Assembly (NCBI GenBank): GCA_020543525.1
Contig: JAHYIO010000004.1
Coordinates: 1,736,001-1,800,000 of the forward strand
Reading direction: 5' to 3'
DNA from: Coriolopsis trogii
Lineage: Eukaryota; Basidiomycota; Agaricomycetes; Polyporales; Polyporaceae
Length of the DNA stretch: 64,000 nt
The translations under genes were made by a program, and so were the position numbers. The number at the start of each line of letters is the position of its first letter. Position 1 is the stretch's first letter. The notes under the pieces are model-generated. The model worked only from the letters and a program-made list of their open reading frames with translations, made no database searches and was not told the origin of the DNA. This document shows, one piece after another, positions 1-11,526 of this stretch.

Positions 1-2226
1 GAAAGCGCGCCCCAGAGACCGAGGCCCGTGAAGAACCCGCCAAGCCCCACGAGCAGCCCGACGTACGCTGTCGTGTGCACCCCGATCCGGGGCAGGACGG
101 GCGGCGAGTGCAAAACAGACAGGAAGACGTGCACGACGACGACGAGCGGGAACGTGATCTGCAGCGGCCGGTTCGAGTACATCGCCGGCACGTCCTGTCC
201 CTGAGGAAACGAGAGCGGGGAGAGCAGGTACGCCCACGCGAGCACGAGCGTGAACCCGAGCGAGAACAAGAACGAGTCGACGCGTTGCAGACACGGCACG
301 AACACGGGAATGTACTGCGTAAAGAGAGAAAGAGGGGGGAAAGGGAAGTCAGTCAAGTGCATGGTCCCTTTAACACGAACGCCTCGCCGTGAGCCGCCTC
401 GTCCCAAAAACGCCGCCGGAGCGCAGTTCACGGGAGAAGAGAACCCAAGCAAGGCGTAACAAGAACACTCACGATCACCGGCATCCCGTACACCTCCTCC
501 AGCTCTTCGCGCTCCTGCAAATGAATGAGCTGCTCCACGTCCAAGTCGACCGCCTGCCGGATCGCCTCCTCCACACTCATCGGCTCCTTTCCTCGACCAT
601 GGCTTGAGCTCCGGCCTGCGTTCCCATTTGCCCCAGCAGCAGCAGCAGCAACACCCTCCGGCGCTCCCGGTGCTTGTCCTGATGCTGGCCCTGCGTGTTC
701 GCTCCGCGGACTCAGCGGCATGTACTCCCGGCTCCCGTTCCCGCTCCCCAACCCAGCACCTGTGACACTCCCCGTGCCCCACTGCGCCTGCGCCTGCGAC
801 TGCATCCTAGACCGCGCAAGGATCTCCCGGACGTGTTCGACGGGCACCATCACGTTCCTATACAGCCCCAGCTGCCCGTACCCCTGCGCGATGCTCATCG
901 CAGCCTCGGCAAGCCCCCAGCCGAGCGCGAGCCACCACACGGTGCGGAACGCCCCGTCTCGCCACGTCGGACGCGGGTAAGCCATCTCGTGTCGGACCCG
1001 CAGCGTCGCGAGCGCCGCGAGCCGGAGACTCTGGGTCAGGAGCACGTGTAGGACATTGAAGAGGAGAGTGTTGAGGATCGGGGGGCAGAAGAGTGAGGCG
1101 AGGGTGTACAGCGGGACCCGGAGGAGGTGCGAGAGCGACCAGAACGCAGCAGAGAGCAGGAGTTCGGGTAGCGGAGAGGGAAACGAACGCGGGACTGTCG
1201 GTGAGTGTGGGTATCGAATGGGCCATATCCGCTCGGGAAGTAGGGCAAGAAGCAGGAAGAGCACGAGCGAGGTAAGGGGGACGAATGCGTATAGGGCTAT
1301 CGTCCTCTTGTAAGACCCTAGGGGAAAAGAAGTGATGTTAACGAGGCGGTCGGCTTCGGCAGGAAGAGCTAGCGGTGAATAGAGCTCGTGCGCATTGAAG
1401 TTGGTAACCCTCTCCTACTTAGCCACTGAATGAATGATTACGGACCGAACCTAATCAGATCACTAAATGTCATACATCGAAACATAGAGCTCAGCATGCC
1501 GAAGCCTGGGTCCGAAGAACCGTCCACTCGGCCAGCCGCGGATCAAAAACAGCGTGCGGAACTCGTGCATCCCTCGCCTGCAGCAATGCCCTGGACATGG
1601 CATGCAGACGGTGATGTACGAGCTCTGACACGACATACTTACGTGTATGCACGTAGAGACCGGTCCTGGATGCCGCGTAGCAAATTCCAGCCCGAAACAA
1701 GGTCCTACAACTCCCCATTCATCATGGCCACCGCATGGTTGCGATAGCGAAAGCGTGGAATAGACGGTATCGACTTCAAGCGACACTACTCACCACTGTA
1801 GTAACCTTGTTGCGCCAAGTCCCACTCCTGAGCCTCCTCTTCGAGCCCATTCTCGTCTTCGTCCACTGCGGCTTCCTCCGGAACGCGGTCCAACCAGCTG
1901 TCTCTCCTGTGTCTCTCCGGACTCGTGCGCAAACTCGACGCCCCCTCGTTCAAAATCGTGCCGTAGATTGGGACAGCAGAATAGCCAGACGACTGTCTTG
2001 ACGGCCCCCCTTGGGTGTCCCCGCCGAGGAGCGGTCTCCGCGCCATATCCTCTCCGGTAGGGCTCTCGCTTTTTCTTGACTCGGGCGGTGAGGGTCTTGA
2101 GCTCGACGGATGAGGAGCTATAATGGTACCCTGCGAGTCATCCGAGTGTGCGCGGTGGTGGTGAATGTAGCTGCGAATGATGGGGGTTGCAGCTGCAGCC
2201 GTCGATATAATTCGTCCGAGACCCAT
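1..2226 (-). CDS. Multi-pass membrane protein of unknown function (3' end off the window)
   Basis: Spliced model: exons 2226-1794, 1317-473 and 314 to beyond base 1. The first junction (donor GTGAGT at 1793, acceptor after a CT-rich run at 1318) is phase 1, and the second (472/315) is phase 0. The start ATG at 2226 opens a roughly 144-residue hydrophilic region rich in Ser, Pro, Arg and acidic residues, probably cytosolic and disordered. Hydrophobic segments follow from the end of exon 1 onward: ALYAFVPLTSLVLFLLLALL, then several more through the left edge. A polar Gln/Gly/Ala-rich loop (about 580-830) interrupts the membrane part. I do not recognise the family. The 476-nt first intron is much longer than the 50-90 nt usual here, so a two-gene interpretation is possible, but the phase match and clean splice sites favour one gene. 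It is divergent to FES1. Confidence 0.6.
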
Positions 2227-3426
2227 TGTGAAGGAACCTTCTCAGTCAGAGTCACCGCCGTGGTGGTCGCGCTCGTAGGTAAACGTCAAAAACGAGTCAA
2301 GTGTTGTGATCGAAGCTCTAGCAGACAGTCATGGGTTCGTGGTTCGTCGTTGGCGGTGAGAGAGTGGTCGACGATGGATCCGGTGCTTGTCCAAAGACGC
2401 GATGCGGTCCAGTCGCGACAAGGGCGCCCGAAATCAGGTGCTCGCGCCTTGCGCCATCGCGGGTAAGCTTCCCGCCGACTTCGAATTCAGTCCAGACAGC
2501 TTGACTCCATCGAACGCAATGCGCGCATCATCCTTGCTCATCATGTGAGGTCCAGAGTAAATCCATTCCATTCTATTTCAACTACAGAACACAAATAGGA
2601 CAAATAACAAGGCGAACCCGGGGCGCGCAGACACATATACATAGACCACAAGGACGCGTCAACCTGGAAGGGAGGCGGATGGTCAGTCAATTGTTTTGAG
2701 GATGTCAAGACGATGCAGATCAGGTACTCGATGCATTTCAACAGGCTCCCGAACCCATCTCCACATTGTACACCGGGAGACTTTGGTGTAGGCCGGGAGC
2801 GTTCGTGTCCGCCCATCGACATGGTTTCATCCGCAGATGTGATATGAGACAGTACTCACCCAACTTTGATCGAGAAAGCTGACGTGTCACATACGCTTGA
2901 TTCTGCGGAGGATGAGAGTCAGTGAAATGCGTTCAGAGATATATCTCGAGACGTGAAGGTCAGCCAAGGCTGAAACTAGATAGACTTGTTGTCCACATAT
3001 GGTTTCGGTGAGTTTTGTATGGTAAAGTGTTGTATCATCACCAAACCGTAGTCAGAGGAGATACTCACAATGACTATTACAGGGTGGACGCGAAGAGCAA
3101 GGACGAGCGAAAAGTTTGTCTCGGCAAGGAGCGTCGAGCGCATGCTCATCATGTTGAAGCTCCGACAGCACTCCGCTCAAAACGCGACGCGCGAGTGGCT
3201 GAATCAATGACCGCGTCGCGCAAAAGCTTCTCGCGACTTCTCGCGCCTTCGCGCTCGGTGCAGAACGCCCTTTCCTCTCTTCGGATGGTATTTGTTTGTG
3301 CTGTTCTTGCTCTGCCTGTCTTTCCTCCCGACTCTCATCTGTAGCCTTACGACTCTATCTATCTCAACAACTGCTCTGTATCGCTATTAATCTCGGTGCT
3401 GTCGACAAACTCGCTCTGCAAAAGAC
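2227..3426. other. Divergent intergenic region between the membrane-protein gene and FES1
   Basis: No convincing gene. Short open frames on both strands lack splice-consistent extension or recognisable motifs. The last 200 bases are pyrimidine-rich, as expected for a basidiomycete 5' leader, and contain the TTC array listed separately. Confidence 0.5.
3227..3251 (+). promoter_or_regulatory. Possible step-type heat-shock element upstream of FES1
   Basis: Three TTC triplets begin at 3228, 3238 and 3248, exactly 10 bp apart, the middle two within direct repeats of TTCTCGCG. That is the geometry of a step-type HSE (nTTCn units separated by 5 bp) bound by Hsf1 in yeast. It lies about 180 bp before the FES1 start codon, a gene expected to respond to heat or proteotoxic stress. 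Chance occurrence in TC/CG-rich DNA cannot be excluded. Confidence 0.35.
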
Positions 3427-4866
3427 ATGGAGAACCTACTACGCTGGGGCATTGCCAACTCGGACCCAAACGCACCTCCACCTCGTCCGAGGTCCGACCT
3501 CGACCCCGCGATCATCGACGTGATTCTCGGGAAATCCGATGCTGAACTCATGAAGGAGGCTTTGGCGGTGGCGGTCGATGAGAAGAGAGATGAAGACGAG
3601 CGGATACAGGCTTTGGATGACTTCGAGATGGTGCGTCACTTTCTAGAGCGCGAGGGCAAACCATTTCGACTGACATTGGCATTGCTAGCTCATCGAACAG
3701 ATCGATAACGCTAATAGTGAGTCCTTCATGTTCCTTGACGATCTCGGTGGATACTTACCTCCTGCGGTAGACCTAGAGAAGCTGAAGATGTGGGAGCCGC
3801 TGCATTCGCTACTCATCAACCCTACCTCTTCCGAAGCAATTCAGATGCAAACGCTCTGGATCCTCGGAACCGCCGTGCAGAACAACCCAGCTGCTCAGAA
3901 CTCAGTAAGCACCCTTCAGAATTAATCCCGCTCATATGCTCACATTGGATCACATAGTACCTTGCGCTTTCACCGCTGCGCGCCCTCCTGTCCTTCCTCT
4001 CCCCGACAGTACGCTCCGGGAAGACTCGCGCAAAGGCTGTATACGCGCTCTCCGGACTGCTCAAACACAACGCAGCTGCGGTTAAGCAAATGCACGATGT
4101 CGAGGGCTGGGACGTCCTCCGTGACGCGCTCCAGGACTCCGACATCTCCGTCCGGCGCAAAGTCGCGTTCCTCCTCAACAGCCTCCTCATCCCCACATCG
4201 ACCCCCTCGACATCATCTTCAGCACCTGCTTCCGCACAGCCCTCACAGACACCTGCAAACGTCCAGCAACCTCTGGGAGCGACGGCTTCCACTGAGCAAA
4301 CCCAAGCACTCACTCCCTCCCCCTCATCCTCGGCCACCCCTTCCGCATCCGCGATCACCACCACAACCTCAACCTCAACCACAACCACCGCCGACCCCAC
4401 CCCAGCTCCTACCACATCCACATCGACATCAGTGACCGCCGCGACCCCATCCTCCTCAGACCCCACCCCAGCACCCGCCCTCTCCCCCCCACAAACCGTG
4501 CACCCGAACTCGCACGCCTCCATGGTCGCCGACCCCTCCTCGCACAACACCTCCCCCGGCACGATCCACGCGCTCGAGTCCCGCGGCCTCCTCTCCACGC
4601 TCATCTCCTCCCTCGCCTCCCCGCTCCCGCACGGGCCGGACGGCGAGTCTGGCGCGGAGGGCGACGCGGACTACGAGGAGAAGGCGCTGCGCGCGCTGCA
4701 CACGTACGCCGTCGGCTGTCAGCGCGCGATCGAGGGCGAGGACCGGAGGACGTTGGGGACGTGGATCGAGGAGCAGAGCAGGAAGACGGGTGGGGATGGG
4801 AAGGTGGCGGAGCGGTGGGGGTTGACGGAGGAGGAGGTGAGGCAGCTGAAGGAGGCGACTGCGTAG
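3427..4866 (+). CDS. FES1: Fes1, Hsp70 nucleotide-exchange factor (armadillo-type)
   Basis: Exons 3427-3630, 3689-3716, 3771-3904 and 3958-4866 give 424 residues with consistent phases. The N-terminus (MENLLRWGIANS) is the typical Fes1 start. The following region, roughly residues 1-165, has the Fes1/HspBP1 armadillo-repeat signature: an LIEQIDNANNLEKLKMW helix pair, then LWILGTAVQNNPAAQNSYL, then AVYALSGLLKHN. In the family this fold grips the Hsp70 nucleotide-binding domain in the cytosol and drives ADP release, coupling Hsp70 to degradation of misfolded proteins. Residues about 180-290 are an inserted Thr/Ser/Pro-rich low-complexity stretch. Helical sequence resumes (AIHALESRGLLSTL-like, then YEEKALRALHTYAVGC) and ends in an acidic/Lys tail. 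Fungal Fes1 proteins are often shorter (around 210-300 residues), so the insert is unusual. A CT-rich leader and a possible heat-shock element precede the gene. Confidence 0.9.
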
Positions 4867-5234
4867 TACTCGGTGCGTCGTGCTTCGGTAGCGAACTGTG
4901 TAGCATATTGAGCCGGGAGTAGTTCTGTGTGTTTGTTAATCAACGAGAAACTTGCTCAACTGGGTCTGTTGAATGGACCACATTGGACAAGACAAGAGCG
5001 AGCACCGGTATACACAGTTAAATCCGCATCATGAGTTGCATGTAAATTCTGCAATCCATTTTGTGCAGCAGGTGATGGTAGTATAAACAGCAGCGAGAAA
5101 GCAAGTACTGGTCGAAATATAACATAGTGAGAGTCCCATCCTTTCCAAGATACCAGAGAAGCGACCTCAGGACGCCTCTGATCATGCATGCATCATCACC
5201 CATACATATAACGTACACCGGTGCACGGAGGAGG
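4867..5234. other. Convergent 3' intergenic region
   Basis: Short gap between the stop codons of FES1 (+) and the DHHC gene (-). It presumably holds both 3' UTRs. No gene, repeat or clear terminator hairpin seen. Confidence 0.5.
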
Positions 5235-7602
5235 TCATCGCAACTCAGCCGGCCACTCGCTCCTCGGCAACCACCTCCCCTCAGAGTCGAAGCGCGGGTT
5301 CACGACGTAGCTCAAGCCGTCGTCCGGGCTCTGTCCGATCGGCACTACCCAGCGTGAACAATCACGGTCAGCACCATGTCCAAATGAGCATACATGAAGA
5401 TAGACGGAGAATAGACGGAGTAGGATGAAAGACTCACAGAACCACATCCAAACCCGATCACCCATCGTCGCCTCCCAGTTCTTCCTTGTGCTCCCCAACC
5501 ACCAGATGTACCCCTCCTTCCCGATCCGACCCCACTCTGCGTCCCATTCTCTCACTGTTGCCCTCCGCGCCCTGAGAGCACAAAGTACGGGTTCGGGACC
5601 GACTCAGCACTGCGGGGTGAAGCACTGCTAGGAATGGAGAATGCGCACCGGATGTGCCACCAGGCGTGCAGTCGGTTGAGCACCCGCTCCTCGCGCTCGT
5701 GCATGCGTTTCATCTCGAGCTGCTCGACGGTTGTCATGTTGTTCGTGATCTGCAGAATGTGCGTCGCGAGCAGCGCGACCGTGAATATCATGAAAAGGCC
5801 CGACCTGTGTGCATGTGCATGCTAGCTGTTAGCCATACGTACTAGAAGGCAAGGGGTGATCGATTCGCGCGTCTGGGGACGGAGAGACTCACAATGCCAT
5901 GATAGCGACGTGCTGGCCGTCGATATCAAAGTTGGGGTGGGTGGTACTCGCTCGAGCGTTCAATCCAACCAGGGTTGCGAACACCCATATACAGAAGAGG
6001 CACGCCCAAAAAACGAAGATGAAGAAGAACTAGTGCATAGTGTCAGCCATTCGCCGAGTGGCGCTTGCCAGGTCCACTCACTCGATAATTTCGTGCTCCT
6101 ACGCATTGCCCAATCCACGGGCAATGATGGTCATATCGCAACACACACTATGTGGTTCAATGGCAGTTCGGTCAGCGACGGGCAGATATGCAATAGGTGT
6201 CTCGAGACCTACTGTCCCACATGCGCGACAGTGATGGGTCCTGTATGGTTTCAGTATCTCATCCTTGCGGCAATATCTGTATTCAGGTGCAAGCCTAGGT
6301 GTCTTGGGTGGACTCCGGGTGAACATCATGGGCTTCTTGGCGCTCGCCGTGCGAGGGAGAGGCTCTGGCTGCATCTGCGCGTCTGGTTGTGAAGGCGCAG
6401 GTGGCGGAACTTTCCCAGCAGTCGCCTTCGCCCGAATGGTTGCCACAGGAGGTAAGGCATCCGTGATGCCCACGTTCTCGTCCGCTGGGGGTGTCCCAGC
6501 ATGTCCTGTCGAGGACAAATCAGAACCGTGTTGACCCTCGGGTCTACGGCCAGTATACGAACCGTTCTGAGAAGTGGCATGCTCGGACTTGGGTCCCGAA
6601 TGCGACGGATAACGCCTGTGGCTGGATTCTGAGCGCGAGTGTTGACGCTGTGACGTGGGTGATGCTGGCTGTGGAGGATCTGGCAATGGTCCGAATCGTG
6701 CGGCTGCCAAGTCTGCCTCGCTCTCGGTGTCCCACCATGTGGGGAATGCGCTACGGTGTTCAGGCGGAGAGGACTTCTTCACGTGCTATACGGCATACCA
6801 GACTCAGGTACTGCAGCTGTGCGATATGGAAAGGGTACGTACATCCCTGGCGTATCCCGGCGGTGTGAGAACAACCTAGATTGAAACTGTCAGCTCTCGG
6901 TCATCTCGCCCCCGGTGACATTTGCGCCTCGGGGTTGACATGGCAAAGCGGGCACAGTGGTTTGCCACGTATAACCGTATTAGGGGGATTGTGTATGGGT
7001 GACAAGCAGTCCGCACGGTAATGCACAGAGCCGCGAAAACTGCATAGTGGTACTTGGTATGCCACCGGGCGTAGAAGGCTGCATCAAGATATTGAAGCTA
7101 GTGAAAACTGACCTTCTCATACGCCCATATCATGATGAGTCCCAGGATTGAAAACACAACGAGGAATACAACTCCACGTAAAGACAGGGATGTACGTCAG
7201 CTTTGAGTTCAAGTAGACAGCAAGAGCCCACTCACTGCCCATTGCGCGACCTCCCAGCGCACCCGCATCTCGCCTAATCATTGGAACGCATAGTCGTCCA
7301 ACGTACACATACCAAGTGTACGCAATGATGCCACAGGTCATGAAGACGGCGAGCTTGAGCGCGATCCATGGCTGTGGCTTGCTCCGGCGAGCCTCTCTCT
7401 TCTCCCTTGCCTCCTCGACCACGCCCATACACTTGTGTTCAGTTTCATGTCGTGAAGTGCCATTAGGTGCCATCTGGAGGCAAGATGGGAGAAGAGAAGA
7501 GAAGGGAGATGGGTGGGTGGCGGACAGTAGGCGAGATGGGATGCGCCAGATTGCAAGAAAGCTGGTGGATGAGATCATACTGCAGCCGCCCCAGACGCCC
7601 AT
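5235..7602 (-). CDS. DHHC-type protein S-palmitoyltransferase
   Basis: Ten exons: 7602-7236, 7171-7113, 7052-7017, 6875-6843, 6785-6213, 6147-6082, 6029-5893, 5804-5649, 5571-5438 and 5344-5235, giving 556 residues if the ATG at 7602 is used. In-frame ATGs at 7473 and 7428 are alternatives, and the true start is uncertain. The cysteine-rich domain is intact across the 6212-6148 intron: [21 protein letters not shown], then [20 protein letters not shown]. The catalytic DHHC cysteine is near residue 365. Two transmembrane segments precede it and two follow. TTVE (in [11 protein letters not shown]) is the conserved TTxE motif, and the C-terminus carries NPRF. Such enzymes thioacylate membrane-associated proteins at the Golgi, vacuole or plasma membrane. 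Between the second membrane segment (ending TPPGYARD) and the DHHC domain lies an unusually long, roughly 150-residue Ser/Pro/His-rich insert. It converges on FES1. Confidence 0.9.
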
Positions 7603-8844
7603 AGAGCGCTGCCTTCTGATTGGCTACTTGTGCTCCAGTGATGTGCTCAGACCGCAGTTACTCTAGTCTCTGGCTTACTCGACATCTCTCCTTTAGCCAC
7701 CACTTCCATCGGGGCCCCGGCCTTATTCTGTTATTACATGATAGAAGTCGTGAGATAGTACAAGTAATGTGTGGGATGATAGGCCCGTATATGGCCGGAC
7801 ATAATCAGCGTTAGTCTTCTCTTTTCTTGCACGCTGTCGCAAGTCTTGTGGACTTCTTGTTATTGCTAACGAGGTTGCACATGGCTTGCATCATGTTGTA
7901 GGTACTCCTCAGTTTCTACACTTCGTTTGCCGGCGTGGGAAGTCATGCGCGCTCGAGACTTGGTTGATGCGCTGGCAACGGTCGTCACTTCAAGTCCATT
8001 CTCTCTTCCTCCCTCCATCACGCTGTCTCGCAGATTCTCGAGCTCACTGTCAGTCTCCCTGCCTATCTCTCGTTCGCTCTCTGGTGAAACTGTATCTCCT
8101 GTACTAGGCTTGCTGTCTCGTTGTCTCTGGCTCTCGCGCGGATTCTGGCTCTCTCGCGGATTCTGGGCTCTCGCTGTTCCTCTCGCTGTTCCTCTTGCTG
8201 TTCCTGAGCTCTCTCGCTTTTCTGGGCTCTATTGCTATGTGTGGCTGCCTCGCTATCTGTAGCTGTCTGGTAGCTGCATGCTGTCTTGCTATGCTCTGCT
8301 CTATGGCTTTCCTTGTCTCCGGACCCTTTATCCCCGACATGCGCTCCAAGTTGTCCCGATGTCAAACGGTAAGCCTCTAGTAGCATCCGTGTACCAGTGT
8401 AACTGACCTCTTTTGCTGCAGGTTGACGCATTCACGACCATTGCACCACACAGGTAAGCTTGAGAACGTGCAGCTTGCAAGGTGGAGTAGGATGGGCTCC
8501 GGAATGCAGGTTTGTAGACTATGTATACTGCACATTTAGAGTATGATTGAATATACTATTTACATGCTATTGTGTCGGCCCTCTTTACGAGTGCAACTGT
8601 TTGGTGATGGGACTGTAAGTGGGCGGTGCTTCCCTGTGTTCCATCACTAGTGTTGTTGTTGGCCATAATTGTTGTACAACTTGCCAAGCACGTCTTGCTA
8701 TTGACAGGTATTATAATCTGGCCTACAAGACTTGTGGATATTTCACATATTGGCTATCATATAAGGGCTGATATGATCTGACAATATACGCGCCAGGGCC
8801 CCGATGTCGCAACTCTCTCAGGCGCTACTGCGCGGAATACTCTT
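7603..8844. other. Intergenic region between the DHHC gene and the Pop8-like gene
   Basis: No supported gene. Contains a pyrimidine-rich, locally repetitive stretch (about 7990-8330), described separately, followed by AT-richer sequence up to the Pop8-like start. Open frames through the repeat are low-complexity artefacts. Confidence 0.45.
8129..8206. repeat. Short tandem repeats, 18-bp and 12-bp units
   Basis: Two copies of an 18-bp unit beginning GGCTCTC and ending GGATTCT sit at 8129-8146 and 8147-8164, with one mismatch region. They are followed by three copies of a 12-bp unit starting GCTGTTCCT at 8173, 8185 and 8197. The wider 8030-8330 segment is full of CTCTCGC/GCTGTCT variants. Confidence 0.7.
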
Positions 8845-9201
8845 ATGACGCGCCGTATATCGTCCAGCTACCATTACATTCGGCTTTCTATAACGCCTCC
8901 GTGCGCTGATGTATTCACCGCACGCAAAACAATCCAAGACGCGCTCGACCAAGCTTTCGGTCTAGTCTCATCACACACATACCTTGACATTCTGTGGTTC
9001 GCCGATGGCGGCGACGCACTGGTATTGAGGATCGGGAAAAGGCATGAAGTAATGTCTCCGCACATGCGCTAGATTACTGACATACCGTTCAGCGAGGCAC
9101 CCAAGCTACTTGCGGCGGTAGGTGCTTGTACCAATTCACCTCGCTTGTCTCTTGTCAAAGAGTCTACCTTTCTGCCCTCGCTTCTTTGCATCGACACATG
9201 A
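8845..9201 (+). CDS. Pop8-like subunit of RNase P/RNase MRP
   Basis: Exons 8845-9048 and 9097-9201, joined by a 48-nt GT-AG intron, encode 102 residues. The frame reads YHYIRLSITPP near the start, then DALDQAFGLVSSHTYLDILW, DALVLRIGKRHE and, after the intron, APKLLAAV and SLVKESTFLPSLL. Order and spacing resemble yeast Pop8 as I remember it (YFKLSI near the N-terminus, a short helix, an AYIRV strand, and a ...QESSSLRLL C-terminal strand), a small protein of the nuclear RNase P and RNase MRP complexes related to Pop5/Rpp14 folds. The length is close to that of the yeast protein. The acceptor choice (after GCGAG rather than the earlier CAG) is the only one that keeps the conserved C-terminus in frame. 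Function is inferred from weak similarity. A generic small conserved protein is the alternative. Confidence 0.6.
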
Positions 9202-9965
9202 GCGTGGAGCGACGTCTGCATAACAGGTAAGCGTACTCCATACTACCAATACCCGGTAGGAGTCGATCTTTACAACCCACCCAAGCAAGCTCTCCGGTCT
9301 CTTTGCGTCCCGTGCAGACTAGCTGATGACAATGCAAGCTTGGCACGAAACCCTGAAAATGGATCTATGGCTAAGAATGCGCCGGGACCTCGACTACGCC
9401 CAACCACGGGTTTCTTGGCTAGCACTTCGGAGGCACGCTCGGAGCCGCGTCAAGATGCATTGCGCTCAACTCCACAATTGGCAGCTACTACGTCTCATCT
9501 CTTTTGTTGTATACATGGTCCCAAGATATGAAGTGCTGGCACTGCCATATGATGGAGGCAAAAGCTGATCAGTGGCGGCTGCGGCTGTGCTGGCCTTTCT
9601 GTTGAGTGCATTGCAAGTTCGCCTACCGCCGAATATCATTGACCATTCCATCGAGCCCTGGTCTATGCACAATATGTTGGTGCCGGGGGCGCTACAGGGC
9701 CTTGTCAAAGCACTGTTCCTGGAACTTCCTCGTGGGATACGTGCTGAATGAGTGTGATGAGCGCCCTGCGACCACCATTTCGAAATCCGTGCTTCTATCA
9801 GTTGGCCCGACCTTCTCAGGCTTTTCCCTCTATCCCACCACCTTGCACCCTCGTCCGCAGGCAGGCCTCCGGGCTTTCCTCAGTCATTCGCAGCATATTG
9901 ACCACTTTCTCTCTCTGCGCACGAAAGCTGGTCGCGCGACCCGACTTCATCGAATCCAGCCAGTC
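9202..9965. other. Intergenic region, no gene recognised
   Basis: Open frames of 60-80 codons occur on both strands (for example 9326-9568) but show no motif or plausible splice continuation. The distal part is probably the 5' leader of the following membrane-protein gene. Confidence 0.4.
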
Positions 9966-11129
9966 ATGCCGGACAGCGACCCGCGGATTGTGGACAACTC
10001 CAGCACGGACATCGAATTCTACATAAGCCCCCAATATGTCAACGTGTCGGATATGATATCCCAGAAGGCGTATGACTACGTCCAGACGGCGGAGGCGTCT
10101 GCGTATAATAAGACTGTGGCGGAGATCACTTCCCCGAAATGGAGCTTCTCATACGAGTTTAATGGTGCGTCCTTCGCCCTGTCCTTGGGGTCTATGAGGA
10201 GCATTCTGCTCAGATTTTTTCTTGTGCATGGCGTGCAGGCACGCGCATTGCGCTGTTTGGGGTGGTCATTCCGTACATCTCGGGGCCCCTGCCCACTGCT
10301 CAGTACAGTATCGACGGCGCGGTGCACAAGACATCATCCGTGCAGAATTCCACGCAAATCCTCACTGGGTCCAACTTCTTCACCTCTGACTGGCTTCCCC
10401 TCGGTCCCCATCTTCTCACTGTCAACGTCACGACGGCGACACAAGATGCGCCGTACCTCTTTGACTATCTCGCCATCGACTCGACATCCCCTCCTACTTC
10501 AGCCACGAGCGCATCACAAACTACGTCGCCAAGTCACACGACCCTACCCCAGCAAGATGCGGCGACCAAATCGTCTACGTTCCCCGTGGGTGCGGTGATA
10601 GGAGGCGTGCTGGGCGGTGTCATCTTGCTTGTCGCGATTGCGTTTGGTCTGTGGTGGCTATGGAAACAGAATAGGGCGTGCGACGAGTCTTCGTACGCGT
10701 ATGCGAAGACAGGGCAATTTGGTAAGAGTCTACCTGCATTCAATGTGTGACAATGTCATGTGTTGACTACCCTCCATTTTGTCGCGCTCCGCTCCCTCAT
10801 TGTATACAGACGGCGACTACGTACAACCATACGTGTACATACCTGGTGACACAGGGGATACTGCGCACTCAACGCATGACGGCAGTCACTACTCGGATGC
10901 CCCATTAACTAGCGCATACGCCCCACTACCCTACAACTCCTCCCATCTTCCTTCATCTTCACAGAGTTATACCCCGACTCCACCGCCTGTCGGAGCGATA
11001 TTGACAAAAGAGGCACGCTCCTCGCCGCGAATTCTGTCTCCTCCGCAACTGCAGCCGCCCGCACCGGTGAAGGGCGGCGTGTCGAATTTGAGCGCGGCGA
11101 CGTCCGGTCCCCCGCCGTACGCTCCATGA
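9966..11129 (+). CDS. Single-pass membrane protein with extracellular carbohydrate-binding-like N-domain
   Basis: Exons 9966-10164, 10239-10721 and 10810-11129 join with phase-1 introns into 333 residues. Residues 1 to about 165 resemble the extracellular domain common in Agaricomycete single-pass proteins, with a beta-rich pattern: FSYEFNGTRIALFGVVIP, AQYSIDG, then WLPLGPHLLTVNV and FDYLAID. A Thr/Ser-rich stalk follows, then one strong membrane helix (VGAVIGGVLGGVILLVAIAF, about residues 195-215) followed by WWLW and basic residues. The roughly 115-residue tail is Pro/Ser/Tyr-rich and probably cytosolic. No cleavable signal peptide is visible at the chosen ATG. The in-frame open sequence extends further upstream (to about 9606) without an obvious hydrophobic leader, so the true 5' end is uncertain. 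Function unknown. A cell-surface sensor or adhesin role would be speculation. Confidence 0.65.
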
Positions 11130-11526
11130 TATCCATACTAGCATGTTAGGACGCTGGGTCATCGCTCGTTTCCTTATGACTTTATGATCAGATACGGCTC
11201 ACCTATCGATGTATGTTTGGATTACTGACCAATGATTGGGGTAATGGGAGGTTTTTTTGTGAAATTTACTTCGCTTTGGTACAATTCAAAAATAATTGCA
11301 GCACAGCAGTCTGTGTGCATTGGAGCTACATTGCTAACGCCTGCAAGTTCCTTCTAATTGAATATTTGAGGGCCTCTACCGAGATGCAGATCATAGCATA
11401 TTCAACTGCTATGTACGTGCGTGCTGGGCGGATATAAAGGTCGGAATACCGATCCGATCTCACTCAGGAAGCGGGTTCCCACGCGTAATCCTCCGGCAAC
11501 CTCGGACTCTGTCGCTGTTCTCGACG
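11130..11526. other. Intergenic region
   Basis: AT-richer 3'/5' flank between two genes in the same orientation. No gene or repeat supported. Confidence 0.4.

Noticed and set aside
6099..6234. Apparent stop just before the DHHC motif
   Set aside because: Resolved by a phase-consistent intron (6212-6148). The spliced sequence restores [11 protein letters not shown], so the gene is not broken.
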